From positions 706,001 through 770,000 of the forward strand of contig CAWZYM010000388.1 in the NCBI GenBank assembly GCA_963966185.1: a DNA stretch of 64,000 nt, read 5' to 3'. Shown piece after piece: positions 28,079 to 64,000 of this stretch (positions are counted from its first letter, which is position 1; every line of letters starts with the position of its first letter). The notes beneath the pieces were generated by a model that was not told the origin of the DNA, did not search any database, and worked only from the letters and a program-made list of their open reading frames with translations. The position numbers were made by a program, and so were the translations under genes. This stretch comes from Rhabditoides inermis (taxonomy: Eukaryota; Nematoda; Chromadorea; Rhabditida; Rhabditidae).

Positions 28079-30953
28079 ATGGGTACAAACCCAGATCATG
28101 ATTACTCTATGGAGGAGCCGGCGAACCGCGTCGTCGAATACATGGACGAAGGCGGTCTAGAGATGAACAACAACGGGGAGCCGGTGCTCGATGTGAACAA
28201 TGAAGAGCAGGAGCCGCTGTTCGAACAAGACGACGAGATTTACGAGGCGGAATCGGAGGGCGAGCTCGTGATCGACGAGGGGGAGGTGGAGAACGAGGAG
28301 TACGACGTCTCTGACTCGAGCCTCGTCGTGCAGCAGATGCAGAACTATCTCGCAATGCTCAACGACAGTCCGGTGTGTTTACCTCGCTTGTTTTTTCTTA
28401 CTAATTGTTTTAGAAGCCGGCGGTTCCTATGAAGAAGATCGATCTGATTGTGTTCCAGGGCAAGCCGGTGAACGTCAAGGGCCATGTGTGAGTTTGAAAA
28501 ATTCCCGGAAGTGTGTGATGTCCCCACTTTTCTTTACAGTTGCTATGTGTGCCGCAGTACATCTGGTCTGCAGTTCTACTATCTGCCGTCTGACCCCAAG
28601 AGAGCCAGGCAATGGCTTGACACGTTCAACTGCGGCTCGAGCAACTCGACTGAGAATGAGTACGACGAGCAGCTAGCCTCAGGCTGCACTCATCCTCTTG
28701 TCGCCATCTGCGGTGCCCACTCCGATGTATGTTATTTTATTCAATGATGATATATATGTATTACGCATGTTTAAGATCATCTCGGATCCTGAGTTGGTGC
28801 CGCGTCGTGCCCGTAAGCAGAAGAATCCGAGTAGGGCCATCACTCTATCACTCGATGACGACGAGAGGGAGGAGAGGATGGATGTGGCGTTCTATGAGAG
28901 CGACCAGGAGGTTGCAGAAAAACGTTTTAACTGAACCACTGTTAATATTTAGAAGCTGAAGCACAGCTACTACTGCTGCGTTTGCCGCATGAATCGCCTC
29001 ACGAAGGGAGGCTTTCTGCCCGCCAACCGCATCGAGCTCTTCCGCTGGTTGCATCTTTCCGGCTTGCCCATTCTGCATCAGGTAAACTGACAGGGACTGC
29101 CGTGAATAGTGGTGTCATGTGTATGTTTTAGGTGGCGCTGCGTTGCGTGCTGATCTGGTGGCCCGAGTACTGGAACATCTGCGATGAGCACGAGTACATG
29201 CCCTTTGACGACCAGCCGGGTATCGACCTGTCGCGCCCGCTGCAGGTCGAACCTATCTTCGTCGAGTGTGTCTTCTGCATGAGTGTTGCTCCGGAGTTTG
29301 AGGTTTGTTTTGTAGAGTAGTGGATTTTTTTCTTCGATTAATTTACATCATTCAGCTGGTGCCGTTCCCTCGCGATGACGGGATGCGCGTTGCATGGCTG
29401 AGTAGCCTGGCCGATGGAGACTGTGCGGTTTGGAAGCGCGCGGCTTCGGCCTGCCAGGGAACCCCCATCTTCCTCTGTTCCGCCCACTTCCCCCGCGACA
29501 GCTGGGAGACCTCCCCATTCGGCCCCCGTCTCCGCCCCGATGCCATCCCTGATCCCAACGTGCGTACACGAGCACAGCCAAGTTATTTGTTCGAAACAAC
29601 ATAAAAACAATAAGAAATTTTTTATTCAGGTGGACGCAGCGAGCGCTGATGCGGTTCGCATCAATCGGCAGCAGTGGGACGCTGTGAGTGTGGAGAGGAT
29701 GCGTGAGAAGCTGCTGGAGGACGGAGATGCGGACATGGACGACGCTCACGACGACGAGTCCCACGACGAGAGTGCGTATTAAGTTGGAATGGAACAACTA
29801 ATGAATGTTGTACATACATTGTGGTTGATTGTGACGTTTTAGACGACGACGATGCGCCGGGATACGAAGATGAGGAACGGCCTTACAGCTGCGTGCTTTG
29901 CTACACTGTGATGTCGGCGGACATGGGCTCGCAGCTGCCGACGTGCGAGCCGCTGCTCAACGAGTGGATGGAGTGAGTGGGCAGAATGCAACGAGTCGTT
30001 GATGAGCACTTGTACACTTGTACTGCAGCCTGCTGGGCGTGGGCAAGTATTCTCGCGACGAGCTGGTCATCCGCTGTTGCATGTACAAGGAGGTGGTCAT
30101 GGTGTGCAAGAGGCACGTGCGCGAACAGGTGAGAGTATTCGAGCCGTTCATCAATCGTCATGTCTGTTACAGCGTGTGCGTCAGCTGTGTGAGGCATCTT
30201 CGTGGTGCGTTGCCTGTGATGGTCGTCCGAACGGCGCCAAGTATCTCTCCTGGCCCTCTGATCGTTTCCAGAAGTTGCTCTGGGAGACTTCGGTCCTGTG
30301 GAGACAGGAGGTTAATCATATTTATTGGATCTATTAATGTTTCAAAAATTCAGGATCGCGACCGTATCACTATGGCGCTATCTCATCGCCACTCCTCGCC
30401 GGCTCTGTGCCACCAGCACTTTGACTCGGATCAGTTCGTGGAGCTGAAGAGCGAGAGTGCGTCCTCGGATCCGATTCTCAAGCCGGGTTCGGTGCCGACT
30501 GTGGGATTCGTGGGATTCGCACGCGCCACTGGTGCGTATTGCACCATGCACTCGGACATGTTGGACGCGCAGCAGCAGGTGATTGATCTGATACCAAAAT
30601 GGTTAGATTGTACTTGAGACTTCATGCAGTTTCACGTGTCAACTTCATGTACAGAACATACATTATCGATTTGAATCTGACATCAGCGTTGATTCGCACT
30701 CTTTTGCTGAATGTCTAGATGTGCGACTCTATGAATCCCGATACGCGCGACGAGCTTGTGGCTCGCGATGTGGACACCGGCGAGTCGCTGCTCTCCAGGT
30801 ACTACCACAATACCCGCATCTCCGACCCCATCAAGCAGAAGAAGAACGACGACTATGTGCGTTTGTTGTCGTTGTCGTTGTTTATGAAGACTTTAATATT
30901 ACGATTACGATGTCTTCTTTCAGAGAATGCAGCGGCAGCAGCACTTTTGGTGA
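28079..30953 (+). CDS. Multi-THAP zinc-finger protein (five C2CH units)
   Basis: Likely a nuclear DNA-binding protein. After an acidic N-terminus (start 28079, TTGTTGCAG immediately upstream), five segments repeat the THAP signature C-x2-C ... W ... C-x2-H. (1) CYVC to CGAH, about 28530-28720. (2) CCVC to CDEH, about 28975-29195. (3) CVFC to LCSAHF, about 29270-29500. (4) CVLC to CKRH, about 29888-30115. (5) CVAC to LCHQHF, about 30205-30425. The xCxxHF ending of units 3 and 5 is very typical of THAP. Acidic linkers (DADMDDAHDDESHDE) separate them. A further C-x2-H (YCTMH) near 30540 may be a partial sixth unit. The last exon ends QQHFW; stop 30951-30953. C. elegans HIM-17 and the LIN-15B/LIN-36 class also have THAP-like fingers, so a chromatin or germline role is plausible but inferred. 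Confidence 0.8.
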
Positions 30954-32351
30954 CTCATATCGCCACCATCGTCGAGCGCATACCATCGTCGAGCGCACGG
31001 TGCGTTGTGCATATTCGACACTTTGCTTCGTGCTGAAATCCAGTTGTGGATGTGATGCGCTGGTGTTATGCTGCAGTAGCAGAATGATAGACGGATGAGA
31101 TGGGATAGGGAAGGGATTGTATGTGAAGTTTTCTTTTCTCATCTCTGTCTCAAAGTGCGCATCATTCACTTTCAAGGGGCAAAGAAGAACGATGCGCGCA
31201 AGCTAGACAATATCCGATTTATTTATGTTTTTCCCATTTCTTCTGGGCTGGGTGATAGACAATTGTTTCCATTCAACAACCCGACCATTTCGCGAAATTG
31301 CGCCTTTTCGTAGCAGTGCGCTGACGTGGTGTTAGTGAGATTTCATATTCTGCACAATGTTTCTCATTTCGGTTATTCAGCATTTCTTGCGCTGTTCATC
31401 GCTGTCATTGATTTGTTCTGCTTTCATGATTTACTTTTTCTTAGTCTGTAATGAAAGTATATGATGTATACATGCCCGTACCGGTTCGGTAGTGTGTTGT
31501 GCGTCCAGCGAGCGTTTGTTAGCCAGTAGCCAGCGATCGCAATCGGAAGTGACTAGAATTGCGTTGTCCATTGCGTATGGCGGACCGGAATATGAGGAGA
31601 TTCTATCTCTTTCGATACCGCACTGTTTCTCATTACGCAGTCACTCGATAGTAACATTCAATTACTATTCTACACATTGCAGTGCCGCTTGCCTAGCTAC
31701 ACTTGGGAGTTTCGCGTCTTCCTTCCTTCCGTTTTATATCCATAATACTATTTTGAATTGACCTCATTATTTTTATTGTCGTATCGTTAGCAGTTAGTTA
31801 TTAATATTTTCCTGTGTGTACTTAGTTTTGTTGTTCTTCGCTAGTGTCGTGTTTTCAGGCGTCAGGCGTACGGATGTGGTTACTAGGTGACCAACACATG
31901 CGCTATTGATGTCCTGTGATACCTCCTGTGATTATTATAGTTTATCTTATATGTGTTATCTATAGCTTTATTGTTCGTTTACTCGCATTTCTGACTAACA
32001 CTCTCTCTAGCTTTATCCGATTATTTGTTGTGTCGGAAGGAGGCTCGTATCGATTTCCCCCGCCGTGTGTTGTACTGAGTGGCGTTCTCGTTCATTTCAC
32101 TTCCAAATGCGCTCGGTATAAAGCACGGTTTCAAACACCTGTCTCCGTCTATATTCGAGTATTACCGCCGTCGCGATTCGGCCAGGATATTTGCCTGTAC
32201 CTGTACTGCTTGATACCATTTGCATCATGCGTATGATGCACCCTCTCTCACACTTGTCCAAGGCCAGCACGGCTACGCAGGTTGTGCTCCCTCCGTTGTC
32301 GCCATCCCTCCTTCCCCATGATCATCTCCATTACAGAGTGCGGGAGGCGGA
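30954..32351. other. Intergenic region upstream of cornichon
   Basis: About 1.4 kb. It should contain the THAP gene 3' UTR and the cornichon promoter and leader (a CTCCATTACAG acceptor-like site precedes the cni-1 ATG by about 15 bases). ORFs in all frames are short and lack codon bias. I see no RNA gene or repeat. Confidence 0.55.
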
Positions 32352-33331
32352 ATGGCTTTTACATTTGCCGCGTTCTGCTACCTGTTCGCGCTGATCGCAG
32401 TTGCGTTCTGCATCTTCTTCGCCATCTACACGGTTAGCGGGAAGAATGGTGAAGGTACTTGAATGATGACGTATTACTACAGGTGATCTGCATCGATGAG
32501 CTCAAGACGGACTACAAGAACCCCATCGAACAGTGCAATAACCTCAACCAGGCATGTAGTTTAATGGTTTTTTACGGAATTAATTTTTGTAGTAAAGTGA
32601 CGTTTGTGAGTTTCAGCTTATCCTGCCCGAGTACGCGATCCAGCTGTCGTTCACGGTGCTGTTCCTGCTGAGCTGGCAACTCATCGCCCTCCTCTCCAAC
32701 CTCCCCCTCGCCATCTACCACGTCGTCACGTACGTATACATGACTAGTATTCTTTTTTTAAATACACGTTGGTGTATTGCTTTAGGTACGTGCGCCGTCC
32801 GGTGATGTCCGGCCCGGGAATCTACGACGCGACCACCATCCTGAATAGACAGCAGCTGTCGGCCTGCCTGCGCGTCTCGTGGGCCAAGCTCGCCTTCTAT
32901 CTCATCTCCTTCTTCTACTATCTTTACGCGTAAGTATAATACTATGAAGATTAATTTAATATTAACGTTAGTGTACCATCTGGTTTTCAAAGTTGAGTTG
33001 GCACCGTAACCGTAATGTGAAAATATTCCAAAATGTTGTAGTTTTGTAAATTTGACCAAGGACCGAAAATGCCGGGAAGTCGGAGTTTAAAAAAACACCC
33101 TTCGTGCACGTTTTTGCACGTTCCTCATTTCTCGCACGCTTCTTCACGTTTCTCTTCTCTCTTCTCTCTCGCTTTTCTCTTGAACGTGTATATTCATGCG
33201 CCAATCACACTTACTTCGAGGGGCCTTTCACATAACTTTTCTATTGAAAAATGCATTATTTATGACATATATTTCACATTTGATGTTTATTTAATTTCAG
33301 GATGATCTACACTCTGGTGACGTCGTCGTAA
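32352..33331 (+). CDS. cni-1: Cornichon cargo receptor / AMPA-receptor auxiliary homologue
   Basis: Cornichon is a membrane protein of the early secretory pathway that loads cargo into COPII vesicles and binds glutamate receptors. The start at 32352 gives MAFTFAAFCYLFALIAVAF, the standard N-terminus. Five exons encode the conserved blocks ICIDELKTDYKNPIEQCNNL, PEYAIQLSFTVLFLLSWQL, VRRPVMSGPGIYDATTILN and a C-terminal hydrophobic segment LISFFYYLYAMIYTLV, ending TSS with stop at 33329-33331. Length is typical of the family (about 145 residues). Splice phases are consistent; the last intron (about 32931-33300) is the longest. No damage is seen. Confidence 0.95.
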
Positions 33332-33716
33332 GCAGCCCCGTCGGACCAACACAAGCCTCTCGATTCCCCCTATCCCGCACCATCACTTGACATATTAAGA
33401 GTTTCATCGAGTTTTTATGAATAATTTATTCGCGAATTTCCCTCACCTACTAGCCCCGTTGCGTGTTAGCCAATAGAAGACACTCGCGATGCTTTATCTC
33501 TCCCTATCCGTCAGTTGTCGTCCCCTTGTATAGATGCGAGTGCGCGACCGGTAGATTCTCCCCAACTTTCATCTCGTTGCGTCCCCTATTTGCTCATTCG
33601 ACATTTCATCAATACAATTTGGGTTTGATTCGCTTTTGGTTAACGTGAGGCTTAGCGTGGATTTGGTAAGGTGCGAACGTTATCTGTTGGTGTCTGATAG
33701 TGGCGTTCATTGATAT
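33332..33716. other. Intergenic region
   Basis: About 385 bases holding the cornichon 3' UTR and the upstream region of the nucleoside transporter. No feature recognised. Confidence 0.5.
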
Positions 33717-37473
<3,757 letters not shown>

Positions 37474-37966
37474 TTAACACTGTACACATCTCTCATTTCA
37501 ACATGCATAAACTCTTGTCTATGAGAGTTCATTTTCTTGTATCATTCCTGGCATCCTGAGGTATCTACTTGGTATCACTGCACTGCTCAATGGAGGGATT
37601 TTGCCGCATGATGTATGTTGTCTGGTTGTCTCTATGTACTATGTTGTCGCGGCAATTTATTTTATTAGCAATAAGGACGTCATTTCCGCGTCTGCTCTAC
37701 AGTGATTTCATTATCGTAGGTGTTTCTTGTCATTGTTGTTATGTTAAGATAACTACTTCAGAATATACCATAACATTCTCAGTACGCTATAAGACATGTG
37801 TCCTTCGCGGAGGTCAAATGGTTTTCATTAACGTGGTAATGTATGTATAATGTGAGCGTTGTGTGCATATTCACAATAATCATAAATTATCGTTCCAATT
37901 CATGCATTGCGGTTGTTTGCACGTTTGTATATTTCTAGATTCCACCATGAACATTTTGGTTTAGTG
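37474..37966. other. Intergenic region
   Basis: About 490 bases, AT-rich, with the transporter 3' UTR and the receptor-gene promoter. Short ORFs only. Confidence 0.5.
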
Positions 37967-61360
<23,394 letters not shown>

Positions 61361-61500
61361 CATGAACTGATGATAGGTTTATTTGACGATAGGAATATGC
61401 GATACGAGGAGGGCGAGTTGCGAGAAGACGGCTTGACGCTCCTCGCCCAGAACAGACGACACGCCGTCTTCTGAATGTGTTATATAGCGTATCTATACTT

Positions 61501-63983
61501 TTATACATTGATACCTCCGAGTGTGAGTCGCATGAACTCCTTCAGCTCGTGCAGCTTTCTGTTCTGTGCCGAGTGCACGGCGAGGGTAGCCTCCCGCGCA
61601 TTCTGAACATGGCAATATTATAATAATCACAAGAATAAATCAATAAACGACGCCAACCTTCTGCTCCAGATACTTCTTGCTCATCGTATCCGCTCGCTGG
61701 AGAGACTCGTGCACGCGAGATTTCAACTCGTCGATCTGAAAAATACTGACATTGAGAACGACAAGTTTGTAAGCGCAAACAGTAAACTAAAGTAAACCGA
61801 TAGTAAACGGTGCATATCTGGTTGAAATGTCAATCTGTTAACTGAATCGCACACCTGTTTGTGTAGTGAGTCGAGTTGTTCTTGATACGCGATGTTGGAC
61901 CTGCATATAAATGCAATGTAGGTCTCGAGTAAAACCTCACCTGTCCCTCTTCCTCTCCAGCTCCTCCACTCGTCTCTTGCTGTCCTTGAGTGCCTTCTCT
62001 GTCTGCAACACAAGCCTCCTCTCCTTTTCCCCCATCCCCCCACCGTACTGCCAGCCTTCTCCAGCAGTTTCCGCATCTTTGCCGCCTCCGCATCCGCGAA
62101 CTCCTTCTCCGTCTCCAATCTCATCCGCAGTTCCTCTCCCTCTCGCACGGTGTCCTAGATTCAAATGTCAACATTTTCCGGTCTCGATCTCCTTCCCTTT
62201 AGTGTCTGTATCTCTCCCGTTTTTCTCGCGAGCTCCGTTTCCAGTCGCTCGACCAGCTGGAATAGTGTGATTGAGTGGGCGTGGCGTGGGGGGCGGTGCC
62301 TTGTTGTTCATTTTCAGCTCAGCGTCCTTCTGCAGCTGCATCTCCTGTTCGATGTTCGCCAGCTCTCGAGCCATCTCCTCTGCCAACTCGCCTCGCACTC
62401 TCAACAACGCAATCACTCGTTTTTTTCTTTGGTATCTATCACTAAAGTCAACTCACTGTTCAGTGGCCTGTATCCTCGCCGCTCTCTCGCTCGCTTCCTT
62501 GCGCGCCAGCTCCTCTCGTTGCTCTTCCACCTGAATGTGTCCCTAGCCCCGCCCCCATTGACCCCTCCCACCTGCTCCGTCATGCGCTTCACTTGTTCTG
62601 TCATTTCAGCCATCTCCATTTCCATGCGTTGTTGATTGCCGAGTTGGGTGTCTCAAATAAGACAGAACTTCACAACAAAACAACAAATATACATCGATGA
62701 TCGATATATGATTTTATGAACGTCTAACAGTCATGCATCAGTATTCATAATCGTAATCATGATAGGTTGCGTCATCATCTCCAGTCGGTAGGTTCTTGAA
62801 TTCTCGGCCCATTGAGATGGTGTGCATTGCAGTGGTGATGAGACGGGCGGATGATGTCTAGACAACTTTCACTACGTGCACTCGTGCTGGCATACCTTGG
62901 CATTTACAAGGATGAAGAAGCAGAGAAACAGTATTAGTCCACGCACCATGGTGCCAATAGCCGATATGCTACACACATGTGACTGGGTGCGCATCACATA
63001 TGTGCATGTTAATGTGCCAAATTGTATAACGATAGCGACCCACTCATGATACTGTTGTGTGTGCGGAGTCTCTCTGTCTCTTCTCGCAGAGCCCTCTCCT
63101 TCTCCTCCCCCTCTGCCACCCTCTCTCCCATCTGACGAGAGAACTCCCGATCACGCAGAGACGAGATGTCCTCCAGGCGAGCTATCTACAATCAACGAAT
63201 CAAGAATCAAGTGAAACAAGGTCTCTTCACATCAAGAAAGAAGCCTTGTGAATAGCGTCTTTTCTGATTAGATTGCTCGTGCCATTGGGAACAGAGGCGC
63301 CCGTCTAACTCGATAGGCGACGTTTCGAATGCGCGACTCGACTCTTTCTCCCCCTTTTTTGCGGACGGATGTTGCCTTTTGAGTGGCCGCTTCTCGAGAG
63401 AAGTCCTCATCCTATATACTGACTTCACATCTATCCTTTGTTTCCTGATGCCTTACTACAACAGACAACACAACGAACAACAAACATTTCTTTTGCACAT
63501 TTGGTTGTCGTAAAACCCTAGTAAGATATAGATATGGCCAATTGTGAGAAAGGGTGGTCAATTGCCACTTTCGGATACCTAGTCCTAGTCATGTTCTAGT
63601 CGCGTCATGCTGCTGTATCCTGCTGTTTCCACTTTCTTCATCCCCACTTACCTCCTCGTCTTTTTCCTCCACCAACTTTTTCAAATACGCGATCACATCG
63701 TTGGAGTCGAATGTCGTGCTATAAATTCAAGATAGAAGTGTTTCAATCGTGAAAAAATAACCTCGCGATCTCTGCCGCCTGCCGCTCATTCTCAACCAGC
63801 AACTCGGAAATTCGCTCCTAAAAACGTTAAGTTATGTATATCTATTATCTTACATGTTTCCTGAGTGCTCTGTGATTCACTCATGACTCGTGTTTTACCT
63901 GCAGCTTCTCAATTTCCGCCTCATGGTTGCTGGTCGAGTTTTGAAGTGAGAAGAGCACATTCTTCTTCTCCCGTGGAGCCATA
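61501..63983 (-). CDS. Coiled-coil protein, identity unresolved
   Basis: About ten exons on the minus strand. The start is taken at 63983 (MAPREKKNVLFSLQN), although the frame is open to the window edge and could begin further upstream. Exons encode an almost continuous coiled coil: EAEIEKLQERISELLVENER, DVIAYLKKLVEEKDEE, EDISSLRDREFSRQMGERV, QQRMEMEMAEMTEQVKRM, EEQREELARKEASERAARI, VERLETELARKTGEIQTLK, TEKALKDSKRRVEELERKR, and finally KLHELKEFMRLTLGGINV with stop at 61501-61503. The DVIAYLKK...EEKDEE stretch reminds me of ciliary/basal-body coiled-coil proteins, but this is a weak resemblance. Some exon borders, and the 62271-62310 segment with APPPTPRP, are uncertain. Confidence 0.65.
62738..62949 (-). 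CDS. Small secreted peptide gene nested in an intron
   Basis: Two exons, 62949-62896 and 62857-62738, with a 38-bp GT-AG intron in phase 0, give a 57-residue protein. It begins with a clear signal peptide (MVRGLILFLCFFILVNA) and ends with an acidic, Tyr-rich tail (GDDDATYHDYDYEY), the kind of context in which secreted tyrosines may be sulphated. There is no dibasic processing site. It lies within the ~390-bp intron of the coiled-coil gene (between exons ending near 63048 and starting near 62655), on the same strand. No family recognised. Confidence 0.6.
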
Positions 63984-64000
63984 CAAAAGAAGGCGGCTGA

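Noticed and set aside
30954..32351. A gene between the THAP gene and cornichon
   Set aside because: Several frames of 60-106 aa exist, but none shows codon bias, recognisable domains or consistent splice partners.

Overview
The window is nuclear DNA of a nematode, most likely a rhabditid or diplogastrid (clade V). The evidence is many short introns with TTTCAG-type acceptors, an unc-62 (Meis) gene, a tandem array of receptor guanylyl cyclases, a cornichon gene almost identical in layout to nematode cni-1, a small ShKT secreted protein, a multi-THAP protein and a nematode-style seven-transmembrane receptor. The species cannot be fixed from the sequence; a Pristionchus-like diplogastrid is a guess. 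GA/CT microsatellites are everywhere, and several introns carry very long simple repeats.

Layout. 160-2799 (+): 3' end of unc-62 with the TALE homeodomain. 3492-20761 (+): three receptor guanylyl cyclases head to tail, followed at 21030-21218 by a decayed fragment of a fourth. 21563-24405 (+): glutaminase with C-terminal ankyrin repeats. 24754-26037 (+): four-helix MARVEL-like membrane protein. 26121-27326 (-): secreted triple-ShKT protein. 28079-30953 (+): protein with five THAP-like C2CH fingers. 32352-33331 (+): cornichon. 33717-37473 (+): concentrative nucleoside transporter (SLC28/CNT) with a ~525-bp (CTGT)n and a ~430-bp (CCCTCT)n intronic repeat. 37967-61360 (+): a 7TM receptor gene whose third intron (63 bp before insertion) now holds a 21.7-kb mobile element. 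61501-63983 (-): coiled-coil protein with a small secreted-peptide gene nested in one of its introns (62738-62949).

The most remarkable object is the element at 38518-60177. It is flanked by a perfect 6-bp target duplication (ACCCGC), its ends begin AGTAGT, and it carries broken copies of a Maverick/Polinton (adintovirus-like) integrase, FtsK/HerA-type packaging ATPase and double-jelly-roll major capsid protein. It is therefore a Maverick derivative, but an odd one: it is an almost perfect giant palindrome, two ~7.7-kb arms meeting at a 90-bp hinge (52431-52520). No DNA polymerase B is visible. Both arms share the same disabling frameshifts, so the element decayed before it was doubled or the arms are homogenised by conversion. 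The termini hold dense arrays of AGGTCA nuclear-receptor half-sites. Two small accessory genes, a spliced CxxC zinc-ribbon-like protein and a 101-aa ORF, are better preserved than the viral core genes. The left arm alone was later hit by a young gag-only LTR retrotransposon (45806-51930, LTRs 509 bp with one difference seen).

How parts may work together: the chemoreceptor-like gene can still be spliced in principle, because both splice sites around the insertion are intact and in phase. The three cyclases are probably sensory-neuron receptors that arose by tandem duplication, with local gene conversion between the first and third. The remaining host genes look like unrelated neighbours.
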